From positions 22,908,599-22,972,598 of the forward strand of contig NC_091933.1 in NCBI RefSeq assembly GCF_041260155.1: a DNA stretch of 64,000 nucleotides. The letters are read 5' to 3'. This stretch comes from Ptychodera flava (lineage: Eukaryota > Hemichordata > Enteropneusta > Ptychoderidae). Positions 54,274 to 64,000 of this stretch are shown here, in pieces; within the stretch, counting starts at the first letter, position 1; each line of letters begins with the position of its first letter. The notes beneath the pieces are model-generated. The model had not been told where the DNA came from, did no database searches, and saw only the letters and a program-made list of their open reading frames with translations. The position numbers were made by a program, and so were the translations under genes.

Positions 54274-55838
54274 TTACGGAAAGTAAGTTTTTAAGGAGTA
54301 TTAGAAATCTTCGTTTACATCTGACGTTTTCACATGTGATGCATAGTTAACAAAAATGCCCTGCGCGTTCAGACGAATTTGCACAGGATCCTCTCCAGTT
54401 TCCACTCGACGTGGTCTCACACTGCAATGTAATCTTCCTTGACATTCGTGTACAGATTATGACATCACACATACAATACAATTATTCTCCCTCTCTTGAT
54501 ATAATAATTCAACATCAAGCTGTACTCACCGATGTTTTTTTGCAGGGGAATCTTTTAATACAATCAATACAGTTGCATTAACAGAATCTTTATGTCATTA
54601 TATATGCACAAGTTTTTTTGTTTCCAAAATTTAATACTGTGATATCGTATTGAGAGTCTGTAGATATGTCACACAATTTCTGATTCCGACAAGTGATTTT
54701 TTATGAATTTTGCAATGTGTGAGTTCTGTTTGTGCAATATAGTTTCTTATTTTACTCTAAAAATCATATCACTATGCTAGTTCAATTTCTTAACATGGCC
54801 AGTAAGTGTGCGATATTGAATGTACTTGTGAATTATAGTCCGGACTAGAATTCCTTTGTCAACAATAAAATGGTATTTTAACTGTGTTTGTAAGGCCAAT
54901 ATTTTTGTATCTGGACAGACTTGAGGAAGATAATGACTAAATTGACTTGTTTTTTATAACAAGGTGTATGAAATATCACTATTCGTTACAGATATATTGT
55001 CCTGTATTGAACTAACTCATTCGAAAAAATTGCTAACATGGGTATGTAGAAGATGGTAAAATAGCCTACTGGGAACAGTATCGATTTGTCACGATGACGT
55101 CATCCAATCCGTTGTGTTTGGTTTATCGAGGAATCGTATTACTATAACTGCGACTAGCATACTTGCTCACAGACAAACGTCAGCACAACATGGCAGACGA
55201 CTTTCCATCCCAACAAAGGAATTAACTTGCACACCTTTGTTTTCACGAAACCACAGACAGGCTGACACAACCAGTTTAAGGCCGCTGTAATGAAAGAACA
55301 ATAAAAGTAAAGATGTAAGCACTGTATTCACATTATTACCGACAAAACTTTTGCGTTTTCCGAGATTAATTATTTTGAGCCTTAGACCACTTCATACCTG
55401 TCACCTTTTTGAACAAAATAGTTTTCCTTCCGCCGCGACTATGATTGTACATTAATTTGATTACAGGCAAGGAGCCACACACTTTACATCACAGCATTTC
55501 TGACCTAACTGATGGATTTTGCGAAAGTTACCCTCATCGCAATTGTAAACGAATGGTTCCCGGCTCGTCTTTTTAAACTGTAAAAACGACCTTTATAAGA
55601 AATGTAAAATTTATAGAAAGGTAAAATAAACTTAAGCCAAACGCCAAATATATGAGGCCTGTCACTCATCAACACAACAGTGAATATTGAATTTGACTGA
55701 CATTTCGATGCGTTACAGCTACAGAAATCCTCTCTTAACTATCTATAGCAGCATTATTCGTTCTTCCTAACTCGGGATACGTTTTAGGAATTCCTTTCGC
55801 AAGAAAGACATTTTTTCATTGTCAACGGATTTCAATCA

Positions 55839-55844
55839 TTTATT
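55839..55844 (-). terminator. Poly(A) signal AATAAA, BRICHOS gene B
   Basis: AATAAA on the minus strand about 250 nt after the stop codon, matching the site in copy A. Confidence 0.6.
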
Positions 55845-56091
55845 TTGTTTGTCTGTTCACGTAATTTGTTTTTGTTTTTCCGGTTTTTCCCACCGAAAGT
55901 AGTATCCCAAGTAAAGTCTTCTTATGAGAACTATGTCATGATGTCGTTTTTTTCAACATTTTCACGATTAAAAATGCTAAAATAAATGGGAAATATTTAT
56001 CAAGACACCATAGCATAAAGAATATCGAATCATAGCAATGTAATCTACAATCTTAAAGTACCATGAATCATAAGAGTGTCGTATTACGTTC

Positions 56092-58310
56092 TTAATTATA
56101 GGCGTATATACCTCCAATCGTCTTCTGGGCAACTGCAATGTGCCGACCATGGTCGACAGCTGAGCGACTTTCTGGGCAGGCGGACCCCGCACACGATACT
56201 GTCTGCGATGTAACCACGGTCCAATAGGAGACCTTGTCAGTGCAGTGGGCGGCAATGACGTCACTTTCAGCATACACGTCGTCGATTGCATCTTCGTTGA
56301 CTTCCATCTTTTGAATTATCACTTCGTCTGAATTGGGAATTTCATCCTGTTTAATTACAAATTTTTGTGCTGATGAAATATGTGTTAGGTAAACCAGATA
56401 CGTCAAAGGGAAGACTTATAAGTTCATTTTTTGAAAAGTTCACCCACTCGTCAGACCTCAACCTTCAGATAATTCCTTGTCGGGTCGTAAAAATCATTTT
56501 CATCGTAATATTTATAAACAGTATATAGTAACGAGTGATCTTTTTAAATTTCATTCTTTCCCTCCCCATCCCTCATTTGATGATATATGTGTGTCTTTCT
56601 GAGCTAACGACCGAACTAGCGATACAACCAGATATGAACTGAAAATACTCACGTGTTTAATTATATATTGCACTTATGTGTAAATTTGAACCGTTGCCAC
56701 ATGTTTGCAACTTCATGGAAAATGTTATGATCAAATTAATGAACAATATTCACCACAGATTAATTCTAAGGGCCATTAAGTATTCAAATATGTAATTAGC
56801 TGAAATAAAAATAATTAATTTCTTTGACTGCTGTCATTGTATCACCACTTTATATAGCGAGTGTAATTGCCTTTGGTCAAGTCCTTCAAGCTATATATGC
56901 CAAACTATGAAAGGTCATTAGATATGCAAATAACTGGCATGAAATTGCGAAATGACTTTCAATATTAACACGATTGGAACTAATTTAGGATAATTGGATG
57001 GCGAAGTAATATCTTTTAAATCTGCAAAAGTAAGCTCACCTGCTTTTTTTTACGTTACACACTTGTTTTTATGAGTAATCTGTAATATTGCGACACTCAG
57101 CTATAGAGCAGCTAACATTTTTGAGAACTTTGAAAAATATGAAGGTCCAATTATCCCAATTTAGTTCCAATCATGTTTATTGCCAACACAACATGTTTTG
57201 ATCAAGTAAAACCAAGTATATATCCCTAATAAGAAAAGTTCATTAAATATGCAAATTAGGAATTAACTTAAGTGTTCTCATAAAATATGTAAATTAGGAC
57301 TTTGCTGAAGTAAAAATGTTAAATGACTTTTAATAATGTTGAATCATAGTATCTGTAATGCACATAGCAAGTTTCATCAACTTTGGTCTAGTCAATACAG
57401 ATAGGAAATAATTAGGAAAGTTCATTAAATATGCAAATAAGAAATTGGCTAAAGTAAAAATGCTTAATGACTAGCTAGCACTTTCAATAATGTTGTATTA
57501 TAGTATCTTCTATATATGTAGCAAGATTCATCAACTTTGGTCGAGTTCATTCAGATATATCCCTGATTAGGAAAGTTCGTTAAATATGCAAATAAGGAAT
57601 GACTTTCAATAATGTAATATCATAGTATTTTCAATGTAAGTAGCAAGTTTCATGACCTTTGGTCAAGTCAATTTAGATATATATCTGTAATTAGGAAAGT
57701 TAATTGCAAATAAGGAATTGGCTGAAGTAAAAACAGTTAATGACTTTCAATAATGTTATATCATTGTATCTTTGATGTACATAGCAAGTTTCATCAATTT
57801 TGGTCGATTCAATTCAGATATATATCCCTAATTGAAATATGCAAATTAGAAATTCATTCAGATAATATATCCCTAATTTGGAAAGTTCATTAATAATAAA
57901 TAAGGAATTGGCTGAAGTAAAAACTGTTAATGACTTTCAATAATGTTAAGTCATAGTATCTTCAATATGCATACCAAGTTTTGTCAATTTGGATGAGTCA
58001 ATTCAGATATATATCCCTAATTAGAAAAGTTCATCAAACATGTAAATTAGCAGTTATCTTTCATGTCACCCCTTACTGTCTTTCACGACTGAGATATCTT
58101 GGCGTGGTCAACATTTGTAGCAAATCTCATTAAATTGTGTGCAGTCGTTCTCAATGTATATGCGTTTTTTCTAAAATCATTAATTATACAAATGAACAAA
58201 AAGTAGGCAAGCAACACCCACCAAAAACTAAAAAGTTCTTGCCATTTGCAAACTGAATCTATGTACCAGATTTGATTCTGATCTGACGAGCCGTTTTTGA
58301 GATATCGAGC

Positions 58311-58369
<59 letters not shown>

Positions 58370-61300
58370 TAGACAGACAGACAGATAGACAGACAGATAG
58401 ACAGACAGACACGCACACACAGACTGACACACAAACAGACACACAGACATCGCTACGACATTAGCTCACGTGCGAACACGTTAGCTAAAAACGACACAAC
58501 AGGAATATTCCGTGAGACAGTAATTCTAGTTCAACGCAAAATGTTTCATGTTTTGTATTGTCCCACCTGAAACTTACTAACTTGATCACATTAATGCTTC
58601 AATTATTGTACAGTCTTCAATCAATGTTACACAGTTCAAACGTCTAGTTCCATAGACTCATAGACAGGAGTGTCGTTAGCATAGTTTTACCGACATATGA
58701 AAACAAAAAGTTGATACAGCTTGTCCAACCAGCTCTACAAAGACCAGAAACATCCGTTTTCTTTGGAGGGCGATATAAAATAATTATTGAAAAATGAGCT
58801 ATCACGTTTGTTCGATGTTCAGAAACGCATGAAGTGAGATGTGAAGGGATGAGGGAAGCAGTTCATTCCAAACATTTTTGAGAAGAGGATGGTCTTCTCA
58901 CCGAAGAATGTGAGTCCATGAAGCTGTTCAGTTCTCCAGGAGTTACTTCGGTGTTTGCGTCGTATGTAGAAAGGAGGCACACAGAGTTCTGAACGTCCAC
59001 TAAAACGTCTAATTTCTGTGACAAATCACAAAATTGATTTAGTGTATTAGCAACCTTAACTTCATCAATGGCTTTGTATGAATAGATTAATTAACCCACA
59101 CCAAAACACATCCACTCAACCAATCATCAACCAACCTCAATTTGTTACGATTGAATTGCGCTAGGCAGTTACCAACAATTGAACTGAGTTTGGCTTTTGA
59201 CGTTCTACTGTACAAGGAAGGAATTCAAGGAAGGAATTCTTTAATACTGAAATCGAAAGATTCGGAATATCATATCGATGTGTAATGTCAATCAAGATGA
59301 GCGCAGCTGGCGCACTTGAACACAGACTTGTGGTTTGTTTTGTCTCTGACGAAGTTTGACCAAGGAGTACTTGATATATTCACAGGTACATGTATTTAAA
59401 CGGGTTGGAACAGACTCCTCTAACGTATATCTCTGTCCACACCTAAATTTGAAACGCCAAATAAATTGATCCAAGCTAAATACGAAAAGAATTAAGATAA
59501 CAACAAATTTCTGTGAAAATTTTGTTGAAAGCTGTGATTTTCTATCGAAGTAAAACCGGTGAGGATGATTAATGTGAGCACTTTAGTCGTCGGACATAGG
59601 ACTATGTCCATGGACTGTAGTCAAGCTAAACTTTTCATTGATTGAGAAACTTGGAGGTACGTTTTCAAACAAGAAGCGCCATACGCAAATTGTCACAATG
59701 CACAAAACGCAATGTACAGCCGCAATGCATGCATCTGTAACCCCTTTGCTCACCAGGTAATTCACACATTTACTTCGTCCTTCCACACAGCTACGAGCCC
59801 CTACCTTGTTTACATCCCGCACTAGGTAAGGAATTTCAGCTGGCGCATCTCCGCTTGACTTTGACCCAATCATGACCTTGGTGTCACCGCTGGAGTTTGT
59901 GAAGCCGGTCCTGTAAATCTCTTCACCGTTTGCGACACTCACTGCAATCGAGCCTTCAAATGAACTGCCATCCATGCCTTTCACTTCGATGGAGTATCTC
60001 TACCAATGAAATGGTCAAATTGTTCACGTCTGGCCAAATTGTAAATTGACCAAAGAGTTATAACCTCATTTATCATAGATTAATGTAGAATTGAAACGTT
60101 ATTCAATGTAACGAGTTTTTGTTGTTGTTTTGATTGAAATTTCGGGGTTTTTTGAGTTCCCCGTTATCATTAAAATATCTCTTTGGTCATAACTATGGAT
60201 ACCGGAGTCATCTGTACCGGGTATACTCACGTATATACCTCGCATCACTCGAAGTGTTACCAAGATAAATGCATGTTTTTATGTCAGATTAGACTTAAAG
60301 GTATTTATCGTCGTCGGTGTCATAGTTGTTTTGATCAGGGCTTTCGCACTATTTTCATAAAAAGTTCTACAAATACTCCCACGTCGATGTAGTTGCTTAA
60401 AAAAGAAAAGTTGCATTGCCCGGGTATGAAGCCAGGGTACTTTAGCTGAAATGCAGCTTTTAAACTGTCTCCTTTTTACCTTATATTGCGAGACATCAAC
60501 ATCTTCATCGCCATCGCTGTTATCTAGTACTCCAGTTGAGAGCACGCAGACGACAGCCACCAAACCAACTACCATCAGTGAACTCAGGATGGCACCGACC
60601 TTGAACTTGCGAGTCTTGAAGAGAGGGGTTCCTTTTTTGTCATTCCCCGGTTCGATCTGTAATTTCAAGAACGTTCGCGTAAAAAATCTTAGACCCTCCA
60701 GTTGGGCCATCATTACTAAGAAATGCATCATACGCTCTCATCAAGAGAAAATGCTGCTTTAGATGTACGAAACCACAAAACGTACGAAAGTTGTCGTATA
60801 CGTACCTTCAATGCATGGTAGCATGCACTCTTTTGAAACAAGCTGAAGGGGATATGCCAACCGTATCACCCGATGTCAAAAGCGTTGATAATCAGTTACA
60901 GTTAACACAGATTTAGGCCGCGTTCAAAAAAAGTGGTGAGGGGGGGGCTGGAGGAATTCAGGGGGGGGATTCGAAAATTTTTGGGGTAGTCGAGGGGGGA
61001 CTTGAAAGTTTTGCTCTGCCTATAGGGGGGGGGGACCTGAAAATATTTTGACTCCCAACATTTTGATGTCGTCCAATGGTTCTAATGTTAGTAATAATTA
61101 AACAAAATCTAGAACTGTTTTGTCATATTTTATGTCTTTAATCTCGAAAAAGTCTAAAAATGTATGAATGCCATTAATCTCGAAAAAGTCTAAAAATGTA
61201 TGAATGCCATTAAATTTTCATAGAACAAGTTGGCCTTGTAATGGGGTAGGAGCTACAACTGTTGATAATTTGTTCAATATTTCTATGCAATGTATCAAAC

Positions 61301-62966
61301 ACAGTTTCTTGGTGTCTTTCTACAGCATGCTGCTGAAAAACACAATATTCAGTTGGTCAAAAAAGCCCGTTTGTCTAAATATTGGTGATAATTGAATGAT
61401 GCAAATGCACGGTACACGTAGGCTGTGTTGGCAAGATGAATACTGGATAGCTCAACATTCTGTAGAGAGTAGAACAAGAACACAATTGTATAAACTGAAC
61501 AAAAATATTGTCAAAATGAAAAGTTAATACAACTACTGCCCTGCTACTACATACTGGCAGTGACAGTGATACATGTAGCTCTGACTCTGATGTAGTTTAA
61601 GAAGAGTTTCGGTCCTAGGACACTCAATTGACAGTGAAACAATCACACAAGATCCAGCCAGAGAGCAACACATAGAAGACTAGGGGACTAACAGTTACCA
61701 TGAATTTTTGAATTCTGGCATATGAGAACAATCAAATATTAGAAAAAAAGATGGGGTCACCATACTTGATCTTATACAAATGTACGATGAAAAGCCAGTT
61801 TTTCTAAAATCACTTAAAATCAATATATAAAACCATTCATTTCAAGTTCATGCAGTGAATGAAATTTTCACATCTCATTGTACCAATAACACAAAAGTAA
61901 AACTCTGAACAGTAAAGACTGTAATTTAAACGGAAAAATGTGTGATTAAATGGAATGTTTTATTTGTTATCAAATTTGCCATTATTACACCCAAAATTTC
62001 TGAGATTAAAACATTAATTTCCTGGAATATTTTAACCTTCCAGTATTGTCAATTTTGTAAAACATTTTATAAGTGGCATCTAAGTTGTACATGTCTTGTA
62101 CTTTTGAAAAAAAAAATTCGGTAGGTCACTGTGCTCATTTTTTCACAATTTGGTTAAACGTAGCTAGGAAAACACAATTTTCATACTCTCTCATGATTGT
62201 CATTTTGTGTGCTTTTCAGTTGGTGCCATTGAACTGGCCAGAGTTGGATAAACTCAAAGTGGCTTAGACTGAGAAATCCAAAAAGTTCACTAATGCATTT
62301 AAAAATGAATCAATTTAAGAACTTGCCCTTGGTATATGGCTCTACAACCTGCTGATAAGAGGTAGTGTTGAACATTTGCGTTTAGAACGACACATTACAT
62401 GTTTTTTTTTACTCTGCGTGCATTCCTAATAAATATGTGGCTATATGGTAATTTGGGGGGGGGGACTTGAAAATTTTTGAGGGTATTGAGGGGGGGGACT
62501 TGAAAAGTTTTTAGGGTATTGAGGGGGGGATCTGAAAAAAAATAAGATTTCAATCACGATTCCTCCAGCCCCCCCCCCCTCACCATTTTTTTTGAACGCG
62601 GCCTTACATCGGAAGTATCCAAAAATTCACGATATGTTGAATCGTGATTCGAAGTTGAGGAGTACGATCGTTCGATCCCACACGTTAGGCAGTATAGGTC
62701 TATAGACATCGGCTTGCGGCTAGTTAAAAACATTAAGTTTGAAGAATTAAACATAGTCGCATCGATAAAATGACATTTTAATTTTACAAATATTCGGGAT
62801 CAACGCCGATTCCTTTCCCCTAAATATAAAATGATATAAGCGCGTTATAATTAAACTAAAATCCAAGTCTGAAAACTTTCGACTATATACTGGTATTAAG
62901 TACACTTACGCTAGTTAGTTGATCCAAACTTTGGCTCATCGTGTTGACAGACTTCTCTGGGTCCAT
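56092..62966 (-). CDS. BRICHOS-domain type II membrane protein, copy B (265 aa)
   Basis: Exons 62966-62910, 60656-60480, 59999-59805, 59015-58902 and 56346-56092 are phase 0 throughout, with the same borders as copy A. Exon 1 is identical in protein. Changes from copy A are few and conservative in place: KKAIP to KKGTP before the membrane segment, DAKVMV to DTKVMI, DVPAG to DAPAE, LDALVD to LDVLVD, IIEKMEVSED to IIQKMEVNED, HCADKDSYWSVA to HCTDKVSYWTVV, and GRHFAVAQKS to GRHIAVAQKTI with one extra residue near the C-terminus. The BRICHOS Asp and both cysteines, the membrane segment and the CAGSAC tail are kept. All splice sites are intact, so both genes look functional. Subfamily is not assigned; ITM2/Bri-like or chondromodulin-like are the nearest models by eye. 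Confidence 0.85.
56966..57178. mobile_element. MITE with AACACGATTGGAACTAATTT ends, copy 3
   Basis: The left end AACACGATTGGAACTAATTT and right end (complement AACATGATTGGAACTAAATT) are about 24 bp long. It is nested in the pearl-like element of gene B and is the best-preserved partner of 30780-30992. Confidence 0.8.
57180..58050. repeat. Tandem array of ~150-bp units
   Basis: About six partly degenerate units, each with the series AAGTTCATTAAATATGCAAAT, GGCTGAAGTAAAAA, TGACTTTCAATAATGTT, AGCAAGTTTCATCA and ATTCAGATATATATCCCTAA. Units vary in length because of internal deletions. Related single units lie further left, around 56745-56945. This is the central repeat core of the surrounding element. 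Confidence 0.8.
58311..58440. repeat. (CAGA)n microsatellite of the pearl-like element
   Basis: About 100 bp of CAGA with GATA variants, then a CA-rich tail. It sits directly after GAGATATCGAG and before ACATCGCT. A very short version is at the same place in the gene A element (47759-47785). Confidence 0.95.
60916..62603. mobile_element. 1.7 kb element with G-rich inverted ends in gene B intron 1, TTA duplication
   Basis: GGCCGCGTTCAAAAAAA then TGGTGAGGGGGGG and GCTGGAGGAAT at the left are mirrored at the right (complement ending GAACGCGGCC), giving about 40 bp of inverted ends flanked by TTA on both sides. Subterminal G-run units (GGGGGGGACTTGAAAATTTT and variants) occur about three times near each end in inverted orientation. 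A 36-bp tandem duplication lies near 61135-61215. GGCC ends with a TTA target fit PIF/Harbinger (inference). No transposase was seen, so it is non-autonomous. The insertion is absent from gene A. Confidence 0.8.
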
Positions 62967-63053
62967 ACTTGTACGCTTGAAACCGATAAGTCTTATCGAT
63001 GACAGCAAAGGTGAAACAGTCCGTGGTATATGCCAAGATTCTCTGGGCATTTG

Positions 63054-63062
63054 TATATATAG
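63054..63062 (-). promoter_or_regulatory. TATA box, BRICHOS gene B
   Basis: CTATATATAC on the minus strand about 88 nt upstream of the start codon. The upstream inverted CCAAT box (GATTGGATC) and GTTGCACACGAGATCCGGTT are conserved with gene A. Confidence 0.65.
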
Positions 63063-63535
63063 CCAGTACAACCGGATCTCGTGTGCAACAGATCCAATCA
63101 AAGCCAATCAGAAAAATAATTTCTAAAACTAGAGCGCTCCCCTGTCAACATTCTAAATTCCCTGCTAACCAGAAAAATAATTTTCCATATCTAAGTGGAA
63201 AAATTGCATTCCTGCATTCCTGCAGTACGTGGCAACTGTGACATTTTCCCTGCTTTCTGCTTCTGCGCAACCTAAGCGCTTCATAATGAAATCAACATTT
63301 GTTGGAGAATACGGATCGCTTCCGCCGTACACCGTGACCCTACAGCCAACGTGACTCAAGTTTTCGTTGGGGGGAGTCGACTGCCCGATATATCATGGGC
63401 TTAACTCATAATATGCAAGATTGTCATCTGTTGGGAGATACTGCGTCCGATTGACTTTTTAAAGAGAATCTTTCTAAAAGAGGGAGATGCTCTCAGTCAT
63501 CTAGAAACCTTCGCTTTTAATTCTACTCTTGGCGT

Positions 63536-63899
63536 TTAAGGTAGTATGTGCCTCGAAATTGAAAGACTTAAAACTTTTGCTCAAACTTTCCTGAATGAAG
63601 CTTCCAACCATTCTCTTCTTACCAAACCAACAATTAAAATCGGGGGTCACTGTGCAAATTTTGGAACTAGCGAAACAAATTACCCAACATTTTGTTATAT
63701 TTGAAATTCAAAATGTCCGCCATTCCCGTGTTAACTCTCTGGAATGAAAATTAAAGTTTGGATTTTCGAAAAACTAAACCGGTGAAAGTTTTCCTTTCTC
63801 CAAGAGCTTTAAAATGAGCCCCTACAAATGGTAGATCAGAAAATAACTGTAGAAATTTGAGAGTCCGAATATCTGTCCCCGTGGCACGTTCTACCTTAA
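63536..63899 (+). mobile_element. TTAA-flanked MITE, copy 4, at the edge of duplication unit B
   Basis: It begins TTAAGGTAGTATGTGCCTCG and ends GGCACGTTCTACCTTAA. This is the best-preserved copy of the family, with the landmarks GTGCAAATTTTGGAACTAG and TTCAAAATGTCCGCC. Similarity to unit A stops at its left end. Confidence 0.88.
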
Positions 63900-64000
63900 A
63901 AGTATACTGTCACAAGTTTCAATTTTGCCACAGTTACCATGGAAAGAAAAAATCTAACCAATCACAAGTTTTAAGCGGGTGGCCGCTTTTTAAAAACAGC

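Larger units (their letters stand above)
56628..58493 (+). mobile_element. Helentron-associated/pearl-like element in BRICHOS gene B, intron 4
   Basis: Compared with copy A, 1.87 kb is inserted between GATACAA and CAACAGGAATATT. It starts CCAGATATGAACTGAAAATA and ends TTAGCTAAAAACG. Inside, in order, are an AT-rich start, a MITE (56966-57178), an array of repeats of roughly 150 bp (57180-58050), the motif GAGCCGTTTTTGAGATATCG, a (CAGA)n microsatellite, ACATCGCTACGACA and a terminal hairpin (TTAGCTCACGTG...CACGTTAGCTAA). Central tandem repeats plus an ACAG-type microsatellite plus a 3' palindrome is the published pearl/HINE layout. No replication protein is encoded. Confidence 0.8.
54274..63539. 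repeat. Tandem duplication unit B (contains BRICHOS gene B)
   Basis: Second unit of the direct duplication (see 40761-49210). It ends where the TTAA MITE begins at 63536. It carries two large insertions absent from unit A (56628-58493 and 60916-62603) and lacks the 45723-47835 insertion. Confidence 0.9.

Noticed and set aside
57180-58050. CRISPR-like regular repeats
   Set aside because: Units are contiguous and ~150 bp without spacers, within a eukaryotic mobile element.

Overview
The window is genomic DNA from an AT-rich intron-bearing animal, most likely a marine invertebrate. A non-vertebrate deuterostome such as a hemichordate is my best guess, but a lophotrochozoan is not excluded. The reasons are canonical GT/AG introns 0.2-4 kb long, small exons (21-252 nt), long microsatellites, many short non-autonomous DNA transposons, and repeats built like the pearl/Helentron-associated elements known from bivalves and other invertebrates. 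I found no bacterial-style operon, rRNA, CRISPR array or convincing tRNA.

Four protein-coding genes can be read, all on the minus strand. (1) Positions 33-14158 hold the middle of a histidine ammonia-lyase gene (HAL): ten exons, nine secure and one a possible cassette. They include the exon with the Ala-Ser-Gly triad that forms the MIO cofactor. The C-terminal exons lie beyond the left edge and the N-terminal exons were not found. (2) Positions 31600-38368 hold a histidyl-tRNA synthetase gene (HARS): 13 consecutive exons in frame with all class II signature motifs. Only the short last exon is missing, and there is no WHEP domain. (3, 4) Positions 42870-48666 and 56092-62966 hold two complete tandem copies of a five-exon gene for a type II membrane protein with a BRICHOS domain (264 and 265 aa). 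All their introns are phase 0, and each copy has its own TATA box and poly(A) signal.

Region by region: 1-15 kb is HAL with introns full of repeats. These include a 3.3 kb long-TIR element carrying nested hairpins (375-3718), a 3 kb head-to-head palindrome (5011-7989) and two inverted TTAA-type MITEs. 15-31 kb has no recognisable host gene; it holds a reverse-transcriptase fragment, MITEs and one unexplained 202-codon ORF. 31-38.4 kb is HARS. 38.4-40.8 kb is intergenic. 40,761-49,210 and 54,274-63,539 are two units of a direct duplication, each carrying one BRICHOS gene. The 5 kb between them is repeats.

The most interesting structure is the mobile-element history. After the BRICHOS duplication, each copy received a different member of one Helentron-associated/pearl-like family in a different intron. 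Short perfect hairpin elements with 10-11 bp target duplications, and several GGCC-ended and TTAA-ended families, are scattered through introns. HAL and HARS both act on histidine and sit next to each other on the same strand. Their co-regulation is only a speculation. The BRICHOS genes have no evident functional link to them.
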